Below are positions 1-9,023 of a DNA stretch of 64,000 bases, piece by piece. A program made the position numbers and the translations under genes. Position 1 is the stretch's first letter, and every line of letters begins with the position of its first letter. Source of the DNA: Georgenia subflava (lineage in GTDB: Bacteria > Actinomycetota > Actinomycetes > Actinomycetales > Actinomycetaceae); the NCBI RefSeq assembly GCF_009193155.1, contig NZ_VUKD01000001.1:186001-250000 (forward strand), written 5' to 3'. Below the pieces are notes generated by a model that saw only the letters and a list, made by a program, of their open reading frames with translations, was not told the origin of the DNA and did not search any database.

Positions 1-2298
1 GTAGACGATGCGGTCGACGACCTGCCGCGTCACCGGGTCGAAGGAGAACAGGGTCGTCCCGGTCATGCCCCAGAGGATCCCGGTCTCGTCGAAGGCGAGA
101 CCGGCGACGTTCTCCTCACCGGGCACCGGCACCCCCGTGTAGACGACCTCGCGGGCAGCGACGTCGTAGACGAACAGGTGCCCCTCGGTGGTCGTCGGCT
201 CTGCCCCCAGGCCGACGGCGACCCCCGTACCGCCGTAGATCAGGCCGTCGCGGTACACCAGGGCGAGCGGGGTCTGGTCCTGGACCACGTTCCGGTGCAC
301 CTCGATGGTGCGGGCATCATGGTCGTAGAACGACAGCGCGCCACCGATCTGTCCCTGGAACGGGTAGGAACCGAAGGCAGTGAGATTCTCGTCCACCGCA
401 GCGAAGGAGGTGACGCGGTCCTGCTCGTCGGTGGAGTACACGCGCGCCCGCGGGTTCTGACCGTTGACCCACGGCTGGGTGGTGTCGTAGTCGAAGATCG
501 TCGCACCGCCGTAGGTGCCGATCAGAAGGCTGTCACCGTTGCGTCCGAACTGCTCGATCTGCGGAGGCCCACGCAGCACCTGGACCTCGTCGGTGCCGGG
601 GTCGTACTGGACGGCGCCGATGTCCGAGGCGTAGCCACCCATGTAGATCTTGCCGTCGGGACCTTCGGAGAGAGAACGGATCCACGCCAGGGACGGCGCG
701 AACTCTCCCTCCACGCGGTGGACGTCGCCGGTCTCGGGGTTCCAGGCGTAGACGACGCCGCGCTGCGTCGTGCCGATCAGGCTCGTCCCGGGGAAGCCGT
801 CCAGCTCGAGCTCACCCCAGTACCAGGACATCGAGTTGAGCTCGATGGTGAAGGGGAGCGACCGGATCTCACCGCTCTCCAGGTCGAACGCCCGCACCTC
901 CCGGCTGGCGCGGTGCTGGAAGTAGGTCTCCAGACGTTCCCCGTCCGGCGTCGGGACCAGGCGCGCGGGGGCCATGCGCCGGTTGGCGACGTCCGCGATC
1001 TCGTGGGTCCACTCCGCCGTCGCACGGTCGTACACCAGCAGGGTGCGCGAGGGGTTGGTGAGTGCGAAGAGCTTGCCCTCGAAAGCACCGAGTGACGAGA
1101 CGTTGCGCTCGTCGTCATAGGGCTCGGGCAGCGGGATCTCTGTCTTCGTCCCGGCGGCCAGGTCGAGCACGAACGTGGTGGCGACCGGCGCGGTGCCGAC
1201 GAAGACCTTGTCGCCGTCGACGTCGAGGCTCTGGGCGTAGGTGACGTCCTCACGCAGCCGGCCGTGATCGACCCACTCGCCGGTGGCGGGGTCGTAGCTG
1301 AGGACCTTCCCGTTGGGGTAGGTGCCGATGAAGACGCGGCCGTCGTCGTGCATGTCCATCGAGTACAGGTGGGTCTCGCCGAGGGGGTCGTCCTGGACCT
1401 GCGTGAGCTCGAGGGTCTCGGGGTCGAACACCCACAGTCCCGAGCCGTACGTCCCGACGTAGGTGGTGCCGTCCTCGGCGACGCCGAAGCTCCACGTCAT
1501 GGCGGTGCCGGGCATCTCCTGCTGCATCAGGAGCTCGCCGGTGGCGGCGTCGACGGCCGAGAAGACGAGCGGGCTCCCGATCGACCCGAACAGCGCGATC
1601 TGGCGGCCGTCGGAGTCGTGGGTGAGTCCGGTCGTCTGTGCGTTGAGCTGGCCGAGGTGCTCTCCCAGGTTCTCCGCGAAGCCTTCGGGCTCGACGGGCT
1701 CGGGCACGTCGATGGCGGTGAAGGCGACGTTGTCGACGTAGGACTCGAGCAGTCCGCCCGATGCGGTGTAGAGCGTCAGCCGGGCCGCGACGGCACCCTC
1801 CGGCGCCTCGACCACCATGGCCGCACGCTCCCACCGTCCCGCCGCGGTGCGCGTGGTCTGGTACGGCTGCGCGACGACGGACCCGTCGGCTGCGTCGAAG
1901 TAGATCGTCGGGTTGATCGCCCCCGACACCATGAACTGGTCGAAGCTCAGCTGGTAGCTCTGGCCCGCCTCGACCGGAACCGGGTCGGAGACGAGCCCGC
2001 CGCCTCCGCTCGTGCTCGTGTCGAGCATGTGGATGCTGGTGGCACCGTCGGAGGCGCGCTCCTGGGTGACGGAGTAGTACTCGACCGAGGACGCCCACAG
2101 CGGTCCCCACCCCACCGGGGTCCCGTCCGCGGACAGCTCCTCGAAGCTGTGGTTCGGGACGGTACCGGCCTGGACGGTACCGGTCTGGGCCGCAGCAGGT
2201 GCGGGCTCCGTCTCGTCGGCCACCGCAGCGGCACCGAGCATCGCTGCCAGCGTCGAGCCAGCGAGGACGGCTGTGGCGAGTCGTCGGACCGTGCGCAT
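1..2298 (-). CDS. Secreted CBM-like plus beta-propeller protein 1 (C-terminus beyond window)
   Basis: At least 766 residues; the frame is still open at the window edge. The N-terminus has a signal peptide (RR, then an Ala-rich hydrophobic stretch, residues about 1-30). A galactose-binding-like, CBM4/9-type domain follows at about 45-195 (opens 'NHSFEE', closes with an 'ESYVDNVAF' strand). The rest is a series of YVTN/PQQ-like propeller blades with recurring YxPxTG and DGRVFIGTYPNG-type strands. The start is ATG at 2298 after GGGGGAAC. It is a paralog of the proteins at 6351-8783 and 9024-11543 and shares their motif: QDQ, DGLIYGGTG, GLGAEP, LFVYD. A LacI-type operator (2415-2428) lies upstream, and the DUF4127 gene is divergent. 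The substrate is unknown. Propeller folds occur in polysaccharide lyases and in binding proteins, so an enzyme role is possible but not shown. Confidence 0.85.
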   Translation of the reverse strand, partial: MRTVRRLATAVLAGSTLAAMLGAAAVADETEPAPAAAQTGTVQAGTVPNHSFEELSADGTPVGWGPLWASSVEYYSVTQERASDGATSIHMLDTSTSGGGGLVSDPVPVEAGQSYQLSFDQFMVSGAINPTIYFDAADGSVVAQPYQTTRTAAGRWERAAMVVEAPEGAVAARLTLYTASGGLLESYVDNVAFTAIDVPEPVEPEGFAENLGEHLGQLNAQTTGLTHDSDGRQIALFGSIGSPLVFSAVDAATGELLMQQEMPGTAMTWSFGVAEDGTTYVGTYGSGLWVFDPETLELTQVQDDPLGETHLYSMDMHDDGRVFIGTYPNGKVLSYDPATGEWVDHGRLREDVTYAQSLDVDGDKVFVGTAPVATTFVLDLAAGTKTEIPLPEPYDDERNVSSLGAFEGKLFALTNPSRTLLVYDRATAEWTHEIADVANRRMAPARLVPTPDGERLETYFQHRASREVRAFDLESGEIRSLPFTIELNSMSWYWGELELDGFPGTSLIGTTQRGVVYAWNPETGDVHRVEGEFAPSLAWIRSLSEGPDGKIYMGGYASDIGAVQYDPGTDEVQVLRGPPQIEQFGRNGDSLLIGTYGGATIFDYDTTQPWVNGQNPRARVYSTDEQDRVTSFAAVDENLTAFGSYPFQGQIGGALSFYDHDARTIEVHRNVVQDQTPLALVYRDGLIYGGTGVAVGLGAEPTTTEGHLFVYDVAAREVVYTGVPVPGEENVAGLAFDETGILWGMTGTTLFSFDPVTRQVVDRIVY

Positions 2299-2414
2299 CG
2301 TTCCCCCATCGATCAGCGGCTTGCCGGCACCGATCGGCCGGCCGGGCGCACCACCGTGTGCACCCCTGTTGTCCGTCGGCGGGTCACGCCGAGTCGACTG
2401 GTGCGAGGGTGGCA

Positions 2415-2428
2415 TGCAATCGGTTGCA
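2415..2428. promoter_or_regulatory. LacI-family operator O1 (TGCAATCGGTTGCA) before propeller gene 1
   Basis: A 14-bp palindrome of the form TGCAAnCGnTTGCA with the central CG typical of LacI/GalR operators. Read on the minus strand, TTGACG (2429-2434), a good -35 element, directly precedes it. The operator would then occupy the -35/-10 spacer of the minus-strand propeller gene, although the -10 (CACCCT) is poor. The same motif recurs at 2462, 8947, 9005 and 11605. Confidence 0.8.
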
Positions 2429-2461
2429 CGTCAACCCCCGCCTCGGCATTGCCTCCACCTG

Positions 2462-2475
2462 TGCAATCGCTTGCA
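2462..2475. promoter_or_regulatory. LacI-family operator O2 (TGCAATCGCTTGCA) with plus-strand promoter
   Basis: Second copy of the TGCAAnCGnTTGCA palindrome, 47 bp centre to centre from O1. Its right half supplies a candidate -35 (TTGCAT, 2471-2476), with TACGGT (2495-2500) as -10 at 18-bp spacing. This would drive the DUF4127 gene at 2523, and a repressor bound here would block it directly. Confidence 0.75.
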
Positions 2476-2522
2476 TCGCGCTGCGTGCGGGCCGTACGGT
2501 GACCCGCGACAGGAGGACATCC

Positions 2523-4001
2523 ATGCGCATCGCTCTGCTGCCGCCCGACGAACGTCCGAACACGGCCGGGTACGCCCGCACGGTCGGAGCCTGCTGCGAC
2601 GTCGAGGTGGTGCTGCCGCCCGCGGAGGCGATGCCACGCTTCCGCGAGCCGGCCGACACCGGGGCGCTGGCCGACTGGCTGCGCGCGGTCGCCCACGAGG
2701 TGGACCACGTCGCCGTCTCGCTCGACCTCCTCGTCCACGGCGGCCTGATCCCCTCGCGCAACACCGACGACCGCGTCCAGGACGTGCTCCCGCGCCTGGA
2801 CGTCCTCCGCGAGCTCGCGGTACCGGTGACCGCGTACCAGGTGGTCACCCGTCTGCCGCACTACGACAACGCCTCGCGCTCGCGCCAGGAGCCGGGGTAC
2901 TGGTCCACCCACGGCGCCCGCATCGGTCGCCTCTCGAGACTGTGGGACCAGCACGCCGCCGGCGAGGCCGGCGACGCCGAGGTCGCGGCGGCCCGGGCGG
3001 AGGTCCCCGACGACGTCGTCGCGGACCTCGTGCGGCGCCGCCTGCGCAACCACGTCGTCAACCTCGCCGCTCTCGAGCTGGCCTCGGACGGCGTCGTGAA
3101 CGCCTTGCTCCTGACCTCGGACGACACCGCCCCGCGAGGGCTGCCCGCCGCGGACCGGCGCGCCCTGGCGACGTGGATCGACCGGCTTTGCGTCGACGTG
3201 CTGACCTACCCGGGCGCGGACGAGGTGCCGAGCGTGCTGGTGGCCCGGGTCGCCGCCGAGGCGAGAGGCGTCCGGCCCCGAGTGGCGGTGCGCTGCCCCG
3301 CGCCGGGCGGGCTGGAGCGGATCGCCCCCTACGAGGACCGCCCGGTCGGCGCCGGTCTGGCTAACCAAATCCGCGCGCTCGGCGGTGTGCGGGTGGACGA
3401 GCCCGACGACGCCGATCTCGTCCTGGTGCTGCACGCCCCCGCGACCGAGCCCGGTGACTGGGTGATGGACCCGCCGGCGCAGGACAGCGCCGCGGACAGC
3501 GCCGCCGTCGTCGCGGAGGTCGGCGAGCACCTCGCTCTCGGCAGGCGCGTGGCGGTGGCGGACGTGCGTTACGCCAACGGCTCCGACCCCACGCTGCTCG
3601 ATGCCCTCGACGACGCCGGGCTGCTGGGCCGGCTCGTGGCCTACGGCGGCTGGAACACCGCCGGCAACACCATCGGCACGACCCTGGCGGCCGGCGTCAG
3701 CCCGGTGCTCGGCACCTCCGAGGAGGCGGCCGCCGCCCGCCGGGAGTTCCTCGCACGCAAGATCGTCGAGGACGGCCACTACCTGCCGGTGGTCCGTGCG
3801 GCCATCCAGGCAGAGGCCGCCGGAGCCGGCCTGCTGGACCCGCCGCTCGCGGAGCTGCCCGCGGTGCACCGCCGCATCACCGAGGACCTCGACACGTGGG
3901 CCCGCGGGGTGCGGGCGCTCTCGGGCTACCGGGTCGCCGACGCCCGCCTCCCCTGGGGCTACACCTTCACGGTCGACTTCGACCTCGAGCGCACCGGCTG
4001 A
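2523..4001 (+). CDS. DUF4127 family protein, cytoplasmic paralog
   Basis: 492 residues, no signal peptide, ATG at 2523 after a strong AGGAGG 6 nt upstream. Family hallmarks are visible: LPPDERP at residues 6-12, SLDLLVHGGLIPSRN in the first third, a DD pair (LLLTSDDTAP), YPGADEVPS, DVRYANGSDP and YGGWNTAGNT. The last six correspond position by position to motifs in the two secreted paralogs at 54514-56973 and 57006-58772, which have QDD, YPGAD and SGWN. DUF4127 has, to my knowledge, no established reaction. Conserved Asp, Arg and Trp-Asn motifs suggest an enzyme active site (inference). It is divergent from propeller gene 1 and shares its operators, so it is probably induced by the same sugar. 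Being cytoplasmic, it may act on an imported fragment. Confidence 0.85.
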   Translation: MRIALLPPDERPNTAGYARTVGACCDVEVVLPPAEAMPRFREPADTGALADWLRAVAHEVDHVAVSLDLLVHGGLIPSRNTDDRVQDVLPRLDVLRELAVPVTAYQVVTRLPHYDNASRSRQEPGYWSTHGARIGRLSRLWDQHAAGEAGDAEVAAARAEVPDDVVADLVRRRLRNHVVNLAALELASDGVVNALLLTSDDTAPRGLPAADRRALATWIDRLCVDVLTYPGADEVPSVLVARVAAEARGVRPRVAVRCPAPGGLERIAPYEDRPVGAGLANQIRALGGVRVDEPDDADLVLVLHAPATEPGDWVMDPPAQDSAADSAAVVAEVGEHLALGRRVAVADVRYANGSDPTLLDALDDAGLLGRLVAYGGWNTAGNTIGTTLAAGVSPVLGTSEEAAAARREFLARKIVEDGHYLPVVRAAIQAEAAGAGLLDPPLAELPAVHRRITEDLDTWARGVRALSGYRVADARLPWGYTFTVDFDLERTG

Positions 4002-4045
4002 ACCCGCCGATCTCCCTTGCTCGCACGACGGTCATCCGGCCACGC

Positions 4046-6253
4046 TCACAGGCCGTCGCGGTAGGTGGCGAAGAGGTTGGACAGGTCGTAGACACCGTTG
4101 CCGCCCTGGCTCGGGGCGCCGTAGTCGCTGGTGTTCCACAGGGTCATCAGCGTGTCGATGTTGCGGTACTCGTTGTCCGTGACCGAGATGCCGTGGGCGT
4201 CGTCCAGGGCCAGGTTGAAGTTCTGCCGGACGACCGCCCGGCGCGTCTCGATGTTGCCCTCGCTCTCGTCCATCAGGATCTCCCGCTTGACCGGGTCCAG
4301 CAGGTGGTCCCACTCGACGCCGTCGTGGTCGACCGGGTTGTAGCCGCGTGCGGTGAGGGTCATCACCCGGCACTGCGGGGCGCACCACCCTTCCTGGGCC
4401 TCGAACACGTTCCCCGCGATCCGGTACGGGCCGGGCGAGAAGAACTCGTTGCCCGGTTCGGTCGTGTTGTACAGCGCCCACTGGATGAACTGGACGTTGT
4501 TGATCCAGGTGCCGCTCGAGACGAAGATGTTGTCCTCGATCACCCAGTCGCCGACGTTGTCGCGGAGCTTGACGTAGGTCCCCGCCGAGTCCTGCAGGAC
4601 CGACTCGCTCACCCGCACCGTCGTCGCCCCGCGCGTGGCATACACGTGGTGGTAGCCCGCGCCCGACCCGCCGCGGGCGAACAGGCCGTCGTCGACGACG
4701 ACGTCCACGACACCCGGACCGCTCGGCACGGTTCCCGCCACACCGACGCCGGAGTACTTGACCCCCGGCATGTCGGTGAGCGAGATCCCTCGCACGATGA
4801 TCCCCTCGGTGCGCTCGCCGGCCGTCGGGTCCTCGGTGATCAGGAAGGCCGACGGGGTCACGTAGGTGCCATCGGCGGTCAGGTGGATGTTCTCCACGGT
4901 CAGGTTCACGACGTCACGGACCTGGACCACGTAGGTGGTCAGGTCGGCCCGTTGGGTCAGCACCACACCGAACCGGGACTCACCGCTCACCAGCAGCCGA
5001 TGGTCGTCCGACCCGATCCCGCGCAGGTGAAGGGCATCGTCGTCGGTCGCCACGTCGTACTGCCCGTCGGTCAGGACGACCCGGGCCGTGCCGGTCTCCA
5101 GTGCTGCGTCCACCTCCTGCCAGAACGCGTCGTCGCGATAGTCCGCGGCCGACTCCGGGGTCGACCCGTCCGCCGATCCCAGCGCGCTCGGCGCCGCGTA
5201 GAACGTCGTGTCCCAGTGGGGAGTCACTGTGACGTCGTCGACCAGGGTGTCGCACCGGACCGTACCGGTGCAGCCGATGATCAGCTCGGCCTCGACCGTG
5301 CCGCTCGGGGCGAGCGAGGTCAGTGACGACTCCTGCCACCGACCGGGCACGACGTCGATCCCGCTCCGGTCGGTGCCGATGACCTCGCCGTGCCTGTCGT
5401 AGTAGCGCAGAGCCGCGTGCATCACCGGCGTTCCCCGTTGGCGGAGCGCCTTCATGCTGAGGGAGTAGCGGGCGGCCTCCGACGCCGAGAACCGGGTGCC
5501 GACCGCACCGCTCCACTCGTCGCCCGTGGACACGTGGGGCCGGATGGCGAGGACGCCGTTGGCCGCGTCGGTCGGGTCCGGCACGACCGAGCCCGCCTGC
5601 CGGGCGTCGTCGAGCTCGTACCAGCCCCACGGGGTGGCCGACCCGTCGTTCTGGACGTGGAAGTACTGGTTGGCGGTCAGGGAGGCGTTCGCGCCCGGAG
5701 CGAGGTCGACGGCGTCGACGAAGAACGTGCCCGTGCGGTTGCTGAGCGAGTAGATGACGACCTGGGCGTGGGTGGCACCGTCAGGAGCCCAGGCTGACAC
5801 GGCCGGGAAGGCGCGCCACTCGCCGCGCTGGGTCGATGCGCTCGTGGCCGTGCTGTCGAGCTCCCGTCCGGCGGAGTCGTAGAACTTGAGGTAGAGCAGC
5901 GGGGCGTGGCCGCTCGCCACGTAGGAGAGTGCGGTCGCGGTGTACTGCTTGCCGGGGTCGACCCGGATCGCGTTGGAAGCCCATCCGACCGCCGACGAGC
6001 TGGAGCTGTCGACGATCCGCAGGGAACGCTGACCGTGAGAGGCCCGTAGGTCGCTCACCGCCGCCTCGGTGCCGGCACCCTGGGCGAAGCTCGACCAGCC
6101 GGCGTCGGCCTCGAAGCTTCCGTTCTTCAGGCTCTCGTAGGTGCGTGACGTCGTCGCGTCCGCCTCGGCGGACGGGGCGAGCAGGGCGTTCGCCCCGGTC
6201 CCGCCCAGGAGCGCAAGGCCGATCGCTATCGAGCCCAGCCGTCTGCTGATCAT
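4046..6253 (-). CDS. Secreted right-handed beta-helix protein with two CBM-like domains
   Basis: 735 residues. Signal peptide at about 1-32. Two successive galactose-binding-like (CBM4/9-type) domains follow at about 40-190 ('NGSFEADAGW') and 195-345. A parallel beta-helix with pectin-lyase-like rungs then runs from about 355 to the end (opening 'AAPSALGSADGSTPES', then strands such as NLTVENIHL and WVIEDNIF). The fold is typical of polysaccharide lyases (PL1, PL6) and some glycoside hydrolases. I cannot assign a family or catalytic residues with certainty. The RBS is GAGGGAAGG before ATG 6253. It lies 97 bp downstream of the propeller 2 stop on the same strand with a hairpin between, so it is probably co-transcribed. 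It is the best candidate for the depolymerising enzyme of this locus. Confidence 0.85.
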   Translation of the reverse strand: MISRRLGSIAIGLALLGGTGANALLAPSAEADATTSRTYESLKNGSFEADAGWSSFAQGAGTEAAVSDLRASHGQRSLRIVDSSSSSAVGWASNAIRVDPGKQYTATALSYVASGHAPLLYLKFYDSAGRELDSTATSASTQRGEWRAFPAVSAWAPDGATHAQVVIYSLSNRTGTFFVDAVDLAPGANASLTANQYFHVQNDGSATPWGWYELDDARQAGSVVPDPTDAANGVLAIRPHVSTGDEWSGAVGTRFSASEAARYSLSMKALRQRGTPVMHAALRYYDRHGEVIGTDRSGIDVVPGRWQESSLTSLAPSGTVEAELIIGCTGTVRCDTLVDDVTVTPHWDTTFYAAPSALGSADGSTPESAADYRDDAFWQEVDAALETGTARVVLTDGQYDVATDDDALHLRGIGSDDHRLLVSGESRFGVVLTQRADLTTYVVQVRDVVNLTVENIHLTADGTYVTPSAFLITEDPTAGERTEGIIVRGISLTDMPGVKYSGVGVAGTVPSGPGVVDVVVDDGLFARGGSGAGYHHVYATRGATTVRVSESVLQDSAGTYVKLRDNVGDWVIEDNIFVSSGTWINNVQFIQWALYNTTEPGNEFFSPGPYRIAGNVFEAQEGWCAPQCRVMTLTARGYNPVDHDGVEWDHLLDPVKREILMDESEGNIETRRAVVRQNFNLALDDAHGISVTDNEYRNIDTLMTLWNTSDYGAPSQGGNGVYDLSNLFATYRDGL

Positions 6254-6304
6254 GGGTGTGCCTTCCCTCTGATGCTTGAGCGGTTCGTGGTCGAGCCGGT
6301 CGCT

Positions 6305-6337
6305 CCCCCGGCCCCGTCGTCGAGACGGGGCCGGGGG
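6305..6337 (-). terminator. Intercistronic GC hairpin
   Basis: A perfect 14-bp inverted repeat: CCCCCGGCCCCGTC at 6305-6318 and its complement at 6324-6337, with a 5-nt loop. It sits between the stop of propeller gene 2 (6351) and the start of the beta-helix gene (6253). There is no T-run. It may be a partial terminator or a 3' stabiliser that sets the ratio of the two products. Confidence 0.65.
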
Positions 6338-6350
6338 CGCGACCTTCGTG

Positions 6351-8783
6351 TCAGCCGGCGCAGCTCACCCCCGCGTAGTCGAGCTCCTGCACGGCGTGCG
6401 CGGGACCGTCGCCTTGGGCGGCGTTGCCGGGCAGGGCCTCGATGCGGACCGTGCCGTCGGCGATCTCGGCGGCCCCGGTCGCGACACCGACCTCCGCGGT
6501 GGCCCCGGGCCGGATCAGCCCGCTCGTCGCCGCACCGGCGTCGGTGCGGACGCGGACGCTGATGGGCCGGTGGTCCTCGTTCGTCACGCTGACGCGCGGC
6601 GTCGCCACCCCGTCCTCGCACACGGCCGCCGCGGTGGCCGTGAACTCGATGGCCGCCTCGGTGCCGTCGTCGGCGGCCGGGACGTCGTACTTGTACACGT
6701 GGACGCCCGAGGAGAACACCACGTCACCGGCGGCGTCGATGTTGAGGTAGTTGCCCACTCCGTTGACGAGCTTGGTGTACTCCATGGTCTCTGCGTCGAT
6801 CCGGAAGAGCTGGGAGCGGTTCGTGCCGTAGACGTTGCCGTCGCTCCCGATGCCCAGGTAGGCCCACGCCCACACGGTGCTCGTGCCGTAGCGCGTGCCG
6901 AGCAGGGCCTCGGAGTAGACGATCTCCTCGGTGGCGGGGTCGTACTTGAACACGGTGTCCTCGGAGACGCCCCAGATCAGGTCGTCCGGGCCGACCATCA
7001 GCCCGGTGACGCCCTCGTCGCCCGGCACGGGCACGAAGTCGTGGATCTTCGCGCCGGTCGCCGGGTCGACGACGATGAAGTGCGCCTCGGTCTGCCCGGA
7101 CGGCTCGGCCCCCAGTCCGCCGTCGAGCGTGGTGCCGACGTAGACCAGGCCGTCGTGGTGGAGCACCGAGATGACCGACTGCTCGGTGACGATCTCGTCC
7201 GTCCAGACTGTCTTCTCGCCCGAGGCGAAGTCGTACCGCGTCAGCGCGCCCTGGTTGTGGCCGTAGTACGGGACGGTCCCCATCCAGGCCGTGTCCGTGA
7301 CCGGGTCGTAGTCCAGCCCGAACGGCCGGTCCTGGTTCTCCGCCTGCAGGGTGAAGACCTCGCGCGGCGTCGCACCGGTGGCGGGGTCGTACTCCAGGAG
7401 CCGGCCGTGCCCGTAGGTGCCGAGCAGCATCTTGCCCTCGCGCACCGCCGAGGACTCGAACTGGCCCGCCTGCACGGTCTCCCCGGCCTCGCCGGTGACG
7501 GTGTCCAACGGTGCCAGACCGACCATGTAGCCCGAGGCGTACATCGAGTCGGGCCCGTCGAGGAGCTTCTGGACCAGGATCGGGTTGCGGTAGTCGATGT
7601 CCGCCCCCTCAGAGATGCCGCGCTCGGGGTTGAACTTGACGACGCCCTGCTGCGTCGCCGCGACGAGCGTCCAGCCGGGCCACTCCGGGTCGTCGAGCTG
7701 GGTCCAGTAGCCGTCGTTGAGGTAGCCGTTGTGCGGCACGCCGAGGCTGCGGGTGGTGGCCGTGGCGGCGTCGTACTCCCAGAAGCTCTCCCGGAAGGTG
7801 AAGATGAACTTCTCGGGTGCGTCCGGGCGCTGGGTGACCTGGTAGCCGAACGCCTCCTTGCCGTCGCCCTTCCAGTACTCGACCTCGTCGGTCTCGACGT
7901 CGATGACGAGGAGCTCGCTGAGCCCCCCGCGGGCGAAGAGCTTTCCGCCCGTGACGGTGAAGGTCGAGACGAAGGAGTGGTCCATCGCGCCCGGCGTGGC
8001 CTCCTCGCTGAGCAGCGCGGTCTTCGTGCCGTCCGGCTCGATCTTGTAGATCTGGGCGCGCGAGCCGCCCACGCCGACGTAGAGGTTGCCCCGTTCGAGG
8101 TCGTAGGCGAGCGCGCGGATGTACTTCTGCGTGGGGTCGACCTGGCCGAGGTTCTCGATGGCACCGGTGGCCGGGTCGTACAGGTACAGCAGCCCCTCAG
8201 GGTAGCTGCCGATGTACATCCGGCCGTCCTCGGCGGCGGCGAGCGTCCACCCGTACCCGTCGCTGGGCGAGCCGGGGTTGATGTGGCCGAGGTTGGTGGC
8301 CTCCGTCGTCTCCGGGTCGTAGACCCACAGGGTGTAGTCCGAGCCGGTGACGAAGTAGATCCTGCCGTCCGTCGCACGCCGGATCTCCGTGACGTGGTCG
8401 GTCTCCGCCAGCTTGATCGTGCGCACGATCTCCCCGGTGAGGGTCTCGGCGACGACGAGCGTGGCCGGGCTCTCGGTGTCGCCCTGGCCCCGGTACACCC
8501 CGTAGGTCATGGAGACGCCGTCCTCCTCGCCGAGCACCATGTTGGTGATGATCCGGCTGGTGACGGGCGTGCCGAGGTCGGAGAGGTTCGGGTTCTGCGC
8601 GAGGATCTCCTCGGGCGTGGGGTTGGACGGCAGACGCGGTGGTTCGGCCTCGGCGGACGTGCCGGGCGCGGGCTCCGCAACTGCACCGGACTGGGTCGCG
8701 GTCGCCCCGGCCAGCGCCATCGCACCGGCGAGCAGGGACGCCGCGAGCCACCGGGCCCGGGGTCTGACGGGGACTGCACTCAC
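6351..8783 (-). CDS. Secreted beta-propeller protein 2
   Basis: 810 residues from GTG at 8783, preceded by GAGGAGAAG; the frame is open further upstream but that part crosses the promoter. The signal peptide has an Arg-rich start (VRPRAR) and an Ala/Leu core, ending near residue 40. Unlike paralogs 1 and 3 it lacks the N-terminal CBM-like domain and starts directly with propeller blades after a short 'PTPEEILAQNPN' segment. A small beta-rich C-terminal domain with two Cys follows at about residues 715-810. Blades show repeated YDPATG and DGRxYIGSY motifs. The shared signature reads QSVISVLHHDGLVYVGT, then GGLGAEPSGQTEA. Two LacI-type operators lie upstream. The function is not recognised; a carbohydrate-binding or lyase-like propeller is a guess from context. 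Confidence 0.85.
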   Translation of the reverse strand: MSAVPVRPRARWLAASLLAGAMALAGATATQSGAVAEPAPGTSAEAEPPRLPSNPTPEEILAQNPNLSDLGTPVTSRIITNMVLGEEDGVSMTYGVYRGQGDTESPATLVVAETLTGEIVRTIKLAETDHVTEIRRATDGRIYFVTGSDYTLWVYDPETTEATNLGHINPGSPSDGYGWTLAAAEDGRMYIGSYPEGLLYLYDPATGAIENLGQVDPTQKYIRALAYDLERGNLYVGVGGSRAQIYKIEPDGTKTALLSEEATPGAMDHSFVSTFTVTGGKLFARGGLSELLVIDVETDEVEYWKGDGKEAFGYQVTQRPDAPEKFIFTFRESFWEYDAATATTRSLGVPHNGYLNDGYWTQLDDPEWPGWTLVAATQQGVVKFNPERGISEGADIDYRNPILVQKLLDGPDSMYASGYMVGLAPLDTVTGEAGETVQAGQFESSAVREGKMLLGTYGHGRLLEYDPATGATPREVFTLQAENQDRPFGLDYDPVTDTAWMGTVPYYGHNQGALTRYDFASGEKTVWTDEIVTEQSVISVLHHDGLVYVGTTLDGGLGAEPSGQTEAHFIVVDPATGAKIHDFVPVPGDEGVTGLMVGPDDLIWGVSEDTVFKYDPATEEIVYSEALLGTRYGTSTVWAWAYLGIGSDGNVYGTNRSQLFRIDAETMEYTKLVNGVGNYLNIDAAGDVVFSSGVHVYKYDVPAADDGTEAAIEFTATAAAVCEDGVATPRVSVTNEDHRPISVRVRTDAGAATSGLIRPGATAEVGVATGAAEIADGTVRIEALPGNAAQGDGPAHAVQELDYAGVSCAG

Positions 8784-8937
8784 GAGCTTCTCCTCACGCG
8801 GTTGGCTCTGCCGTCGTCGTCGGCGGCAGCCGCAGCAGCCGAAGGGGACCCGCACGAGCGCGCGGGAGACCCCGTCCGTGCCGGCCCGGGCGGCAAGGGT
8901 TCCCCGCCCGGGCGGCCGACCGGCTTGCGGTGTGTCC

Positions 8938-8966
8938 AACCTTGCATGCAACCGATTGCAGAACAA
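8938..8966 (-). promoter_or_regulatory. Promoter of propeller gene 2 with operator in the spacer
   Basis: On the minus strand: -35 TTGTTC (8961-8966), 17-bp spacer, -10 AAGGTT (8938-8943). The spacer contains the palindrome TGCAACCGATTGCA (8947-8960, plus-strand reading). This is the layout of the propeller 3 promoter and implies steric repression. Confidence 0.75.
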
Positions 8967-9004
8967 GGTCCCGCCCCTGTCAGGAACCGGACATGGCAGG
9001 TTCC

Positions 9005-9018
9005 TGCAATCGGTTGCG
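9005..9018. promoter_or_regulatory. Auxiliary LacI-family operator (TGCAATCGGTTGCG)
   Basis: Copy of the same palindrome with one terminal mismatch, 58 bp centre to centre from the operator at 8947-8960. It lies 5 bp after the propeller 3 stop codon. The paired arrangement would permit looping or cooperative binding; that is inference. Confidence 0.65.
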
Positions 9019-9023
9019 ATCAC

